Both the position numbers and the translations under genes were made by a program. A stretch of 64,000 nt of DNA from Branchinecta lynchi (Eukaryota > Arthropoda > Branchiopoda > Anostraca > Branchinectidae). The stretch is from NCBI GenBank assembly GCA_023053575.1, contig JAKZAP010000009.1, forward strand, positions 14,303,869 through 14,367,868, written 5' to 3'. Of this stretch, positions 10,620 through 21,574 are shown in pieces (position 1 is the stretch's first letter; every line of letters starts with the position of its first letter). The notes beneath the pieces are model-generated. The model was not told where the DNA came from. It did not search any database and saw nothing but the letters and a program-made list of their open reading frames with translations.

Positions 10620-12368
10620 AACGAATATTGAGTTATATCATGTCTTTTGAAATTCCCCATCCTTTTGTGAATTTTATGAACCATCTGACTGTTTACTCAC
10701 ATATGTCGACTCTTGTGATCCTTCTTTTCCTACCAATTTCTTTTAACAGTTTATTTTTTTCCTTTTTCTCCTGTTTTGTTCGCGTACCGGGGGTTAGTGC
10801 ATTGATGATTGATGGATTATGTGTCATCAATAGTCTTTTTGTTAGTTTTGAATGAAAAGGTGTAATTTTAGGTATGTAGATTTTTAATTTTTAACGAAAA
10901 CATTGAAAATAAAATAACATTACTAATATACCATTGCAGCAAAAAGAAAGTTCTAAGGACTTGTGCTGCAATTTATTACTACTACTTGTATCTAATAAAT
11001 AAATAACTAAACACAGCAACTTATTATCCACCTAGATAACTTAAATAAATAAATAACAGACAATTAAACGTGACACTGTACATAACAAGAATCCTTAATA
11101 TTTACTCATTACCAGTTTCAGCCCCACCCAAACAACTGTAAAAAAAAGAAAAAGAAAAGAAGAAGAACAAGACCACATACCCTTCTTTTCAAAACCGTAT
11201 CAAGTGGCAGACTCCCTGATGCTAGCCTGCAGATTAATTCCTAAAAAAAGACCCCTTACGCGTACGATTACGCATCAAGTCATCTTAATATTATTATTTT
11301 CATACACACTTTTGTTTTCTTTTGATTTTTTTTCCTGTTGCTACGCGTGAGAACCAGTAAAGTGATTGATTGATTGGTGTCACCAGTGGAGTTTCCCTTC
11401 AGAAATTCTAAAGTACGCTCTCTATGTTATTATTTGGGTAATCCCATTAATCTATGGGTTAATCCAAACTCATCTTGGTCGTTTGAATCTGGAAACTGGA
11501 TGGATTGTGGTTTATTTATAACTTGTGAGTTGATGTTGTTATAGTTTGTAGTAGAAGAAGATGTCCGCCATTTGGCTTCGAGCCTTCTCTCTGCCAAATT
11601 GGGTCTTTGTGTTGAATTTAGTTTCAAATAAACAGAACTTGAACTATATTTTCCGTTTCACCAAAAACCGAGGTGTTCAAAGAATCACGTCTCGCAATTT
11701 ATTTATCCGAATTTTCCTTCCCATTCTAGGCAGTATCGTTCATTCGGCGAGTATTGATTTTTGAAATTTTGGTAACCCAGCAACCGTGAAAGAGAGCTGA
11801 GTTTTTTTTTTTCAGAACTTTTTATGGGTTTTCTAGCGAAGGGGAACGTTACAGTTTTCTCTCTCATCAAATGCTTTGTCTATTGATTTTTGGCTGGGAA
11901 ACTTTGGCCATAATTTTTAGAGTACGAGCTTCCTTTACATCCAATAGTGGGATTCTAACTCCCAAGGATGTTCGAATTTAAAGCACAACAGACACAGGAA
12001 ATTGCGTTTTTCGCTTGGTTTGGTTTCTAGATCCATGCCAGAACTCCAGAATACAATAATATACGTATTTGCTCTTATCGTACACTGAAAACATTTTAAG
12101 ATCGCTTAAGGCACGTCAGACACAAGGAGTTGTGTTTGTTCTTCTTTCTCCCTGGTTTTTAAATAATGCCCCAACTCCAGAAAAACCGCAAATCCTCTTA
12201 TCTCACGTACAACTCTTTTTAGCTTTTTAGAATAATGTTTAAAGCATATAAAACACAGGAAATTATGTTTTTCTCTTTTTACAAGGTTTGTAGAACCATG
12301 TCCGAACTCAAGAAAGAAATAAACTGTTCGCATAAATCTCTTGTCAGGCTCACATTTTGCCAAATAAT
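10620..12368. other. Intronic DNA with a possible retroposon tail
   Basis: Mostly AT-rich DNA with no supported exon. The text AAATAAACAGAACTTGAACT at about 11627 resembles LINE 3' tails ending in a short tandem repeat, and the preceding 200 bp may be its 3' UTR. The remainder shows nothing recognisable. Confidence 0.35.
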
Positions 12369-12376
12369 GCACTTTG

Positions 12377-12725
12377 TAGTGTTGGGCGATATTCGATATC
12401 GATAACGATATATCGATATATCGGACCAAATATCGACGTAAATATCGATATCGAAAACGATATTTTTTCACTCATAATTATTGTAAATAATCCAAGATAA
12501 CCAACATTTACATATCCGAAATTGGAGCAGTATATTTTCCGTAATTCAGTTCTTAGTTCTTATTAATCCGCAGTTTGAGCTGATGCAAGATGCTATTTAA
12601 CGACAATTTCTTTAGTAAATTTGGGCGAAACATACTAAAGAAGTATCGATATCGATTATCGAATATCGAAAGTAAAAATATCGATATATCGATATATCGA
12701 AAAATCCAAATATCGCCCAACACTA
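12377..12725. mobile_element. hAT-like MITE with TCGATA arrays
   Basis: Perfect 16-bp inverted ends TAGTGTTGGGCGATAT / ATATCGCCCAACACTA and a perfect 8-bp duplication GCACTTTG at 12369-12376 and 12726-12733. Both subterminal zones are runs of ATATCGATATCGAT-type palindromes. The 349-bp element is non-coding. Related copies lie at 59370-59997 and 52190-52560. Confidence 0.88.
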
Positions 12726-12902
12726 GCACTTTGCGCCGTCGGCTTTGGACCTATCAGTTAGGGAGGAGCAAGCGTGACGTGATAATCAGGGGGCTGGGCT
12801 CCACTTCCGAACGTTACAGGTTAACGACAGTTATTTCTGATAGGCTTGTTGGACAGTTAGATGCACAGTTTGCCGCGTTAGTCAACAAAGCCAAGAGGCC
12901 TG

Positions 12903-13245
12903 ACTGTAAAAAGTTTCTCCGAGTAAGGATTAAAGTTAACTGCAGTATTTGCTACTGGGATTAATCGTATCTCTACTAGTATAGGATTAATCCGAATTAG
13001 AGATAATCTTATCTCAGTAGTAGTATTTATTTTTCATTGGTAAATAGATGTGAATTTTGTTTTTCGTCTTTTATCTAACAAGTCCCCCGGGATTTTCCCG
13101 GCAGGTGATGCAGATTATGTGGTATGTATTTGTTTGTAATAAACGTAACCTAATCTGATCTAAAACAAAATCTAATCTAATCTTACTCTGTAGAGACAAG
13201 ATTAATCCCAGTAGCAAATACTGCAAGATTTTTGTTTACAGTGCC
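12903..13245. mobile_element. CACTGTAAAA-ended (Tc1-like) MITE
   Basis: The left side carries ACTGTAAAAAGT followed by GCAGTATTTGCTACTGGGAT. The right side ends GCAAATACTGCAAG...TTTACAGTG. It is related to the tidy copy at 42962-43128 and appears to be expanded in the middle. Confidence 0.5.
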
Positions 13246-13294
13246 GTCGTGACATTTGTCTTTGTCGTAACGTTTGTTTACGGTCTCACTATCT

Positions 13295-13650
13295 GTTTTT
13301 CTTGCAGATACCATGGTATCTGATACCACGGTATAAAGGCGTTTTTGCCGCTATGGTGGTATCTGATATTCAGATACTACGGTCCGACCGTGGTAACTGG
13401 TCGTGGGACCTGAAAAGTCATTTCACTTTCATCAAACTTTGTCAGATTGGTGGGAAAGAAGTTTAGCACTTGGTGATGTGACTGAATATCTGTTTTTCTT
13501 TCGGGATGACCTCGAAAAGCGCAATTTTGGCAATTGTCGTTTTTGCAGAGCAACCGTATATCAGATACCGAGGTAACTGCAAAAACGAGTGATTACAGAT
13601 CCAGTTACCGCGGTAACAGATACCATGGTATCTGCAAAAACGCAACTAAT
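13295..13650. repeat. GGTATCTGATACC-type palindromes, third cluster
   Basis: Same units as at 8340 and 10085, here arranged as two facing blocks (13295-13420 and 13530-13645) that may be the two ends of one element. Confidence 0.5.
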
Positions 13651-13675
13651 GCTGCAATATGTTGCCCTGTTCTGT

Positions 13676-13875
13676 AATCCCAGTGATCATCAGGAAGAAC
13701 GAGAAAATGTCTCACTGACGAAACAACAACTCAAATCCTGTATCAAACAATCACGTCGATCTTCGCGAGCAGCTGTGATACCCGTGGGTGATACCGCTTC
13801 TGGCTCTTCCGCTAGGTACCCGGCGATTTTACATCGGCAAGGAGAGTTAGTCATCAAGAGTATTCCTGGATAACG
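13676..13875 (+). repeat. Dispersed repeat shared with the palindrome arms
   Basis: The segment with CCAGTGATCATCAGGAAGAA to GAGTTAGTCATCAAGAGTATT recurs diverged and inverted at 44417-44600. Its end recurs in both arms of the 24932-28384 palindrome (near 25440-25495 and 27820-27880). The open frame is not kept between copies. Confidence 0.5.
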
Positions 13876-14259
13876 AGTTTTTATTTGTGTTGAAGATCTT
13901 GCAAATTTTTGGTAGCTCTGTGTAGCAGCAGTACCAGATTGCCTGCTGGCAATGAAAAAAAAATGCTAGTTGTAGTTGTGGCTGCTAGTTCAGGGCTCTT
14001 CTGAACTTATTTTACAGCCAGCTGTATAGCAACGTGTATGATTTTCTTTCGGTCGCGCTTTTACAGAAGGGGAATCATGCACGCGATAAAATTCAAATTG
14101 CGCGTTAGCTATGAATTTTTTTTTTTTCGTAACGCCGTCCATCAACTTCAGTTCAAAGCCTTTTGAGAAAAACAAAAATCCCCGAGTCAAAATAAGTCAC
14201 TGTGTTCAATTCAAGATGCAAAAATCAGCTGAATTTTCAGTTTAAACAAACCTCGCAGT

Positions 14260-14815
14260 ATTAAGTGTTTATGTTCAAATATTCAAAACTATTTGAATAC
14301 TGTAAAACTAGGCTTTGCTTTTAATAAATTACCCACGGTTTTGGCTGTTTTAAGCCATTTCCCAGGTCCGTCGACTTCTAGCAAAAACTAAACAAAATTT
14401 TGATTACCGGTTTTACGCATCAATAGCATGATGCGCGAACACACGTCGGGAGGGCAATGCGCATGGAAAATAGTGAACCGTGGCAAATCCTGAAATCTAC
14501 AAACCTCAAATGTATCGTAGAGGTTTGTATATATGTGGCTAAAGGATTCAGTCTCAGGAATGAAAGTTTAGCTTAGATTACGTAGAATAGTATCTTAGAG
14601 GTGTAATTGTTTATTTGTAAAGAGAAAAGTGTATAAAATATTGCGTGGCCTTTTGGCTAAAAAAACAAGCATTATTATGTTATTATTATTGGTGAGGTAT
14701 CGTATCGTTAGTGGGCAATGTAAGATATGAAATTTCTGTCTCCGGAATGACGAATTAGAGAAAGTAGTTACAGAAGGAGGTTGCATTTGCATTATAGACA
14801 AGACGGGTCTTTTAA
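14260..14815 (+). mobile_element. TTAA-type MITE, degenerate copy
   Basis: Shares the body of the 22916-23231 element (TATTTGAATACTGTAAAACT, CCACGGTTTTGGCTGTTTTA) and ends GGGTCTTTTAA. The left end is unclear. Confidence 0.5.
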
Positions 14816-15316
14816 ACTTTAAGCAGCCGAATCTGTGTTTAGTCAAGGGAGTCATCTAAGGACAATGGTAGAAACAGTACATATAATACGAGGTGTGTTT
14901 AAAAAAACGTCCTAATAGGCCGGAAGCTGTCATCTATTTTTTGTTGTGAATGTCCAGATTATTTTTTGTCCTTGAACTAAAATTTGGGTTATCAGCGTTA
15001 AGACCAAACCCTATTTTTCTAATTTGAATTTAAATCCGGTTTCGTTCAAACAAGGAAAATAATATACAGTTATTCCTCCTTGATCGCTTTTATCTCGTTA
15101 ACTCCTTTGACAAATAAAGGATTGGTATGCGGAAATATTTCAGGACGACCGTAGGGTTATAATTAAAGTCTATGTGAAGGTCTAAACTTGCATTCTCAAT
15201 AACCTTTGTTGTCGTCAGCGCATGTGATGTAGTCAGCTACAGTTTTTTGTCGGCACGTTTCCTTAATAACAAAATATTGGAACCTTAAACTAACCTTTAG
15301 CGTTTCAACAAGAGCG

Positions 15317-15488
15317 TTGGAAGGTGGTCTTCTTAAACAATCTTATGAGTTGCTGAAATGGCCTGGCTTAATCAATGCTCTCAAGAGCTCGGCCAAACAG
15401 TTTTCAGGAGCATTTTTCGAAGAGCTTTTTGGAGATCAGTTGCTTTCTCTTGTCTTGATTAATTTCCTTGCACCACTCAGTTTATTAA
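15317..15488 (+). other. Unrecognised open frame
   Basis: A 65-codon frame begins here and reads to 15514. It has ordinary amino-acid composition but no recognisable domain. It crosses the left boundary of the TTAA element at 15489, which argues against a gene. Confidence 0.2.
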
Positions 15489-16657
15489 AGGGCACGTCGC
15501 ACGTAACCTCGTAGTAATTCATTCTACTTCAGTAGTATTTCCATCAGTTATCGTTTCTCGACATTCTTCACTTCACAAGTGTATCCTACCTCCTCTATTA
15601 GCAATACACTGATTACAGGCCCGTATCCAGGAATTTATTTCGGGGGAGGGCGGGTTGCCTGCTGTTGCATACTATGGTTGTATGCTCAGGTTCCAAATTC
15701 TAGGCCCGAACGGAATCGAGAACTCAGCTACTACACTATTTATTTACATTACAAGACTAAAATAATTACACTTATTTACACTCAACTTATATGTCTCCAT
15801 ATGACCTTCTTTACTGAAACTTCACACATAACTGTCTGAAACTAGTTATATCACTTCCCGAACAAACCCAAGCCAAACCCACCTCATATTCCCACAATAA
15901 CTAAACCCCCGTGAAACTTAAGAGTGAAAGTTGAATGTACTTAACCTAAACTAAACCCCAGCGTAACCCCAGCGTACAACACTGCGGGTCGGACAAATAA
16001 GTATAAAAAAGACATAGATCAGAGGGAAAGCCTGTAAAAAATAATTATTTGTGTATGTTTTTTGTTGTTGTTGTTTTTTTTGGGTGGGGGGTGAACCCCC
16101 TAATCTCCCCCTGGATACGACCCTGACTGATTATCACGCTTGCCACGATTTCTTCTCTTTATGTGACGTATCAGGCGCCCGATCATTATTTCCGGGGACT
16201 GATTCCGTCCGACGACCGGCTGTGCACATTTTGCCGAGATTTCCATCCATGGCAAGGGGGAAAGAACCAGAGCCTTGTATAATTTTGAGTAAGAACAGCT
16301 GTAGTTGTAAAATGGTCAGCTATCTCAGAATTGCGTTTTTGATCGAAGTTTGAAGTTACCTTCAGCCGCAAAGGTCTTTGTTTTTGGTCGCCGGTCACAG
16401 TTTCTTTGTCCTTCGAACTCTGACCGTCGAACTTCGGGAGTTAGCAAGTTCGAAGTTTGCTTGGATCGTCAAAGAAACGTCAACCGGGCAAGGATCGACG
16501 GAGTCGTAAAAACACTAACTAAGATAACGGTGAACTTCGACGTCGTTTGAAAACGGAAATTGAGCAACTGGCTACGCTAACGGCGAACAAAACTTCGATC
16601 GAAAACGCAACGAAAACTACTATCTGAGCGAAAACGCTATGTAGTACGATGTGTCCT
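15489..16657. mobile_element. TTAA-flanked (piggyBac-like) element with nested hAT-like MITE
   Basis: The ends AGGGCACGTCGCACGTA and (read inward) AGGACACATCGTACTACATA are imperfect inverses. They are flanked by TTAA at 15485-15488 and 16658-16661. The interior is interrupted by a hAT-like MITE at 15616-16125, leaving about 650 bp of its own DNA. No transposase frame is seen. Confidence 0.7.
15616..16125. mobile_element. hAT-like MITE with CAGGCCCGTATCCAGG ends
   Basis: The ends CAGGCCCGTATCCAGG and CCTGGATACGACCCTG are inverses with one difference. The 8-bp duplication ACTGATTA lies at 15608-15615 and 16126-16133. G-rich subterminal runs follow the left end and precede the right. A short relative with its own perfect duplication is at 51332-51504. 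Confidence 0.88.
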
Positions 16658-17059
16658 TTAAGTATTCCTTCAGTTCAAGCTGACAGCGAATCATATTTGA
16701 CTGCGATAAAATGATACGCTATCTAAGATTTAATCCAGCGATAATTTGGCCCTTCTTGGCAAGGGTCTTCCTCAGGCTGAAGCTGATTTTTTTTTTTTTT
16801 TTTTTACGCTTGTTTTTTTCTGTTTTCATTAATTCTTCTTTGTGTTCACACGTTTGGAGTATTCCATTAACATTAATAGTTACTTTCAGCCATCGATAAA
16901 AGTAAATATTCTTTGAGCACAAGCTGACTTTGAAACATTTATTCAAACGTCGTTGTCAAAAATTAAATCTCAGGACTAGTTTTTTCATTATAGCGGTATT
17001 TGAAGATAATTTACCTTAATAAGATATTTATAGTCGGTAGAAGCTTCAGTTCTTTATTA

Positions 17060-17190
17060 CAGGTTTGTTTTCCTTCCCGAAGTTGAACCAGAAGATTGAC
17101 AGCCTGACGAGGACCCTTGCCAAGAAGGGCCGAAATATCGCTGATGAAAAATCATAGCTGACTTATCCGTTGTAAACATTCATCGATAAA
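17060..17190 (+). repeat. Foldback-family solo arm
   Basis: Contains GACGAGGACCCTTGCCAAGA and AGCTGACTTATCCGTTGTAA, matching the right arm of the hairpin at 3174-3467. The AAGCTGACTTTGAAACATTTATT text of the left arm appears nearby at 16921. Confidence 0.5.
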
Positions 17191-17649
17191 AGTAAATTTA
17201 GAAAAGGTTATTGAAGTAAAGGTTTTGAAAGAAGGGATGGAATTCAATTCGGTGAGACGAGGGGGATATTTTTTTTAATGAGGGATTGCTCACTTCCAGA
17301 TATTCGGTGTACGTCTGAGGGCTATATAGTTTAGGCTCTGGTTCAGCAAACCGGATATTAGAACAAACCATCCGGTCATTTCGGGCACCAACCAGACACC
17401 TGGTGTACAAAACCACGAGTGACCAACCCCTCGTTGGATACGACCTTGATTACAGAATACCAATATTTCATAACCGACAGGGACGGCGAGCATCGAAAAC
17501 AGATTACACCTCTAGACGCACAAAAAATCGTCCAAAAATTTTCTCATTTTGTTCCAGTGCCAAAAACCTGAATCATTTGGCAAAAAAATTCATTTTGCTC
17601 TGAGCGATGTCCCACATTCTTTGAAACACGAGAGACGCAAAACCCGAAT

Positions 17650-18340
17650 TTTGAGAAATTTCCGACTAAGCCAGATAATAAAAGTATGTCGCGATAAAGA
17701 AAGGAGAAATTTTGGCTTGTTTTGAAAAAAAAAAAAGGATATGCAAACTCTGCATTTCCTGGTGTACTGTTTCCTTAGACGGCTTTCGTACTGAATCTGT
17801 AAGGTCTTAAAAGTCGAAACCTGGTCATGTATACTATATGCAATCTTTAGGTTCTTCTTGACACAAACCCATCCTCGCTTATGTGTCACCAACTTTACCA
17901 GCCAAGATTTCAGGCATAAAATATTCTTGCCCTTCATAGCAATCAACTTCGAGCAAGAACAGAAATAAAAATTGAAATAAACATTGAAAACATTCGCAAA
18001 TAATGACATATTACATCACAGATACTACATTAATCATTGGTAACGGAATATGTCCGTGGAAGGAAATTAAGACTCCCGGCCTCGCCAATTCTTTTGTAAG
18101 TTGCGGTGAAAAAAGTGACCAAAATATGTCCCGATAAAGAAAGGCAAGATTTTGGTTTTGTTTTGAAAATAAATTGAATATGTGAACTATGCAGCTTCTG
18201 ATGTACTTTTCCGTTGAGCTGCTCCGTGACCTTACGGAGTTCAATGGGTTATAAATAGAAACCAAGCCTCGCTGGATTGTCTCAACGAAGAATGTATAAA
18301 GGTTTGGAGAACATCGAAATCTTTGAAATAAGAACGACAA
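17650..18340. repeat. Diverged direct duplication of about 300 bp
   Basis: Two blocks (about 17660-17880 and 18120-18290) share CGATAAAGAAAGG, a TTTTGG...TTTTGAAAA segment and a GTTTCC/GTTGAGC-type middle in the same order. The minus-strand frames of 139 and 109 codons are the same diverged text and show no known domain. Confidence 0.4.
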
Positions 18341-18439
18341 GTAATGTGAAATTATTAATAAAAAATTCGAGCGAAACGATGTTAAAGCAACCTCACATAA
18401 TTTACTGTCTTAAGTTTCCAATGGAATTTGAATACTAAA

Positions 18440-18881
18440 CTATCCAAGGACGAACGAGTCAAGACTATTTGAATACCGTAAACCTAGGCTCTTCTTTTAA
18501 TTTACCAACAGCTTTGGCTGTTTTAAGCCTTTTCCCAGGTCCATTGACTTCTTGCAAGAACTCGGCAAAGTTCAGATAACCGGTTTTACATATCAATGGC
18601 ATGATACGCGAAAACTCGTCCGGAGCATATTGTACATGAAAGTCGTGACAAGTGCAAAGATTAGTGACGTATCGTTAGCGGGCTTAGAATGTAACATATG
18701 AAATTTGGGTCTCCGGGCAGTTAGAGGGGTTGCTCACTCGCTGGGCACCACTGTACACCCTCCCTGGGCACCGCTGGGCACACCTGAGCACCGGGCACCA
18801 CTATACAACCATTTTGGGAGTGAGCAACCCCTCGATGCAGTTACGGAAGTAGATTGCATTATAGACACGACAGGACCTTTA
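18440..18881 (+). mobile_element. TTAA-type MITE with nested GAGGGGTTGC MITE
   Basis: The body matches 22916-23231 and 41152-41494 (ACTATTTGAATACCGTAAAC, GGTCTCCGGG, ATTATAGACACGACAGGACC), ending AGGACCTTTAA. It is interrupted at 18723-18834. The left end is degraded. Confidence 0.6.
18723..18834. mobile_element. GAGGGGTTGC-type hAT-like MITE
   Basis: The ends AGAGGGGTTGCTCACTC and GAGTGAGCAACCCCTCG face each other. The interior is a short run of CTGGGCACC-like units. Flanks GGGCAGTT and ATGCAGTT are an 8-bp duplication with two differences, lying inside an older TTAA-type MITE. Confidence 0.75.
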
Positions 18882-18895
18882 AAGATCACCAAAAA

Positions 18896-19441
18896 CTATA
18901 GAGAGATTGCACCATACCCGACGAAAACGGATGGGATCTTAACGAAAAAAACTAACATTAGGAAGTATAGGACTTTCATCTTTGAAATTAAATTATCGGC
19001 GTTTTATCACTATTCTGAGCCAGGGTTAATTGGGTTAAAATGTTAATTGGGCTATTCTTTGCCGTATAGTTATATTTTTGCCAAAGAGTTTCCATGGAAG
19101 TAAGAGTATGAAGGCGTCAAAATTTGTAAGCAAAGACGGAGTCTCGCCCTATTGGTCAATTATGACACATTTTTTCAAAACCGCGTATTCGCCGGCCAAT
19201 AGGGTTCGAGACTCCATTTTTGTGTTCAAGCTTTGAAGCCTTCAAGCTCTTACTTCCATGGAAACTCTTTGGCCAACTAACATTTCCAGCTAGTCCCTGG
19301 CTCAGAATGGTGATAAAACGCCGATAATTTAATTTCAAATTTGAAAGTCCTATACCTCCCAATGTTAAATTTTGTTGTTAGGATCCCGCGATGATGATGT
19401 AGCAATATCCGTTTTCATCGGGTAGGGTGGAATCTCTCTAT
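18896..19441. mobile_element. Foldback element, CTATAGAGAGATTGC family, old copy
   Basis: Arms of about 265 bp run from CTATAGAGAGATTGC to GGAATCTCTCTAT. They share, inverted, AAATTAAATTATCGGCGTTT and TTTCCATGGAAGTAAGAG. The central CGGAGTCTCG / CGAGACTCC zone also occurs in the loop of the large palindrome at 26660. Arm identity is visibly lower here than in that younger relative. Confidence 0.65.
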
Positions 19442-19997
19442 TATATTCAGTATAAAGCATGTAGTATAAGGCAAAGTATTCAGTTACAATAATTCTTTTA
19501 GAATACATTACAGTTCCGAATTGATGTACATGGCAATTTACGAAGAAATGCATATATTCAAATAATGCATAAAATGGATAATGGATAAGCGTCCCAATCG
19601 TGCAGCAAAAACAGCGACTTTGTCAAAAATAAAATCTCAGGACTAGTTTTTAAGTATTTAAAAGTAATTTAAAGTAATTTGTCTGTAGAAACTTCAGTTA
19701 TTTATTGCAGGTTTGTTTCCTTCTCCGAAGTTGACCCAGAAGATTGACTGCCTGACGAGGACCCTTGCCAAGAAGGGTCCAAATATCGCTGCCAAAGCAT
19801 CGTAGCTGACATTTCCGTTTTATGCATTATTTGAATATATGTTTCAAAGTCAGCTTGGGCTCAAGGAATATTTATAAATGCATAGTAATGCTAATGCTCA
19901 CATGATGAAAAATCCGGGCTTGGTCCAAGCTGCAGTTTAAGGTATTTTTCTTTAAGGATTCTAGATTATAAAATTAATTTTTTGTCTTCTTTTTTAG

Positions 19998-20130
19998 AAA
20001 AAAGAAGATGTGGCAGAGGACATGGAAGGATTCGACCGTGAGCTCCCTTATCCCGAAAATGATGACCAGAGTGAACAGACAACTCAAGAACCAACCCCAA
20101 AAATGAGGCTAAATCCGGACATAATTTTTG
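19998..20130 (+). CDS. AT-hook/psq gene, exon 2
   Basis: The acceptor CTTCTTTTTTAG|A is in phase 0 and the donor TTTTTG|GTAAGA in phase 1. The peptide is strongly acidic in its first two thirds (KKEDVAEDMEGFDRE) and ends EPTPKMRLNPDIIF. It has no recognised domain; it is probably a linker between the AT-hook and the helix-turn-helix. Its last 50 nt together with the donor are repeated in tandem in the following intron (see 20081-21240). Either the exon end was copied into the array, or an older array supplied the exon end and donor. Confidence 0.72.
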
Positions 20131-21240
20131 GTAAGACCCTCCCCCCCCCCCCCTAAGCGACCTCGTTTCCAGTCTCTTTTTCTCCTAAAATGAGAGAGGC
20201 AAGTTTTTAGCTTATCGTTTTTTTTAAATAATAACTCAAAAACCAACCCCAAAAATGAGGCTAAATCCGGACATAACTTTTTGTAAGACCCCCCCCCCCT
20301 AAGCGACCTCGTTTCCAGTCTCTTTTTTCTCCTAAAATGAGAGAGGCAAGTTTTTAGCTTATCGTTTTTTTTTAAATAATAACTCAAAAACCAACCCCAA
20401 AAATGAGGCTAAATCCTGACATAATTTTTGGTAAGACCCTCCCCCCCCCCTTAAGCGACCTCGTTTCCAGTCTCTGTTTTCTCCTAAAACGAGAGAGGCA
20501 AGTTTTTAGCGTATCGTTTTTTTTTTAAATAATAACTCAAAAACCAACCCCAAAAATGAGGCTGAATCCTGACATAATTTTTGGTAAGACCCTCCCCCCC
20601 TAAGCGACCTCGTTTCCAGTCTCTTTTTTCTCCTAAAATGAGCGAGGCAAGTTTTTAGCTTATCATTTTTTTTAAATAATTACTCAAAAACCAACCCCAA
20701 AAATAAGGCTAAATCCTGACATAATTTTTGGTAAGACCCTCCCCCCCCCTTAAGCGACCTCGTTTCCAGTCTCTGTTTTCTCCTAAAACGAGAGAGGCAA
20801 GTTTTTAGCTTATCGTTTTTTTTTTAAATAATAACTCAAAAACCAACCCCAAAAATGAGGCTGAATCCTGACATAATTTTTGGTAAGACCCTCCCCCCCT
20901 AAGCGACCTCGTTTCCAGTCTCTTTTTTCTCCTAAAATGAGCGAGGCAAGTTTTTAGCTTATCATTTTTTTTAAATAATTACTCAAAAACCAACCCCAAA
21001 AATAAGGCTAAATCCTGACATAATTTTTGGTAAGACCCTCCCCCCCCCCTTAAGCGACCTCGTTTCCAGTCTCTGTTTTCTTCTAAAACGAGAGAGGCAA
21101 GTTTTTAGCTTATCGTTTTTTTTTAAATAATAACTCAAAAACCAACCCCAAAAATGAGGCTAAATCCGGACATAACTTTTGGTAAGACCCCCCCCCCCCC
21201 CAAGCGACCCCTTTTCCAGTCTCTTGTTTTTCTTAGAGTG
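20081..21240 (+). repeat. Minisatellite carrying an exon end and splice donor
   Basis: Eight units begin near 20081, 20233, 20381, 20534, 20681, 20833, 20980 and 21132. Periods alternate near 152 and 147-148 bp, so units pair into a dimer of about 300 bp. Each unit holds the 50-nt coding tail of exon 2 (CAACCCCAAAAATGAGGC...), a GTAAGAC donor, a C run, CTAAGCGACCTCGTTTCCAG and a TTTTTAGCTTATCG tail. Every intronic copy has an in-frame TAA just before the coding-like part, so the extra copies cannot be coding exons as read. A worn ninth unit lies at 21583-21672. Confidence 0.9.
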
Positions 21241-21463
21241 ATAGAGACAATGAAACATATATGGCACTTTACACAAAGGGACTTGTACCGTGACCAATAA
21301 ACCAGAAACAGTTTTTTCGAATTTAATTTAGAAGTCTAGGGCCCCATTGTCGGAGCCACGTAGACAAACTAGAACCCACAAGGCGGGGTCTCATGGTGAA
21401 AACCAAATAAAACGGAACGTATAATTTTAATGGGGAAAACGCCCTTGAGATGGAAACATTTAT

Positions 21464-21574
21464 AAGCAGTGAACTGGAAGACAAATATGCTCCTCAGCCC
21501 TCTGGACCCTCAGCAGAGGATCCCGGGTTCAAATCCCGGCTGAGGAGCAATTTTGTTTTCCAGTTCACCACTTG
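21464..21574. repeat. 110-bp hairpin enclosing a tRNA-like fold
   Basis: Outer arms of about 35 nt (AGTGAACTGGAAGACAAA and its inverse TTTTGTTTTCCAGTTCACC) continue without a break into the inner stem GCTCCTCAG / CTGAGGAGC. The inner part 21489-21549 also carries a stem CCTCTG / CAGAGG and a T-arm-like CCGGGTTCAAATCCCGG. A D-arm is absent. It could be a tRNA-derived SINE relic or a foldback that has captured a tRNA end. Confidence 0.6.

Larger units (their letters stand above)
5369..19997 (+). other. Intron 1 of the AT-hook/psq gene
   Basis: A 14.6-kb intron with GTGAGT donor and TTCTTTTTTAG acceptor. It is packed with transposon relics listed separately. No further exon with matching phases (0 in, 0 out) was recognised inside it. 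Confidence 0.65.
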
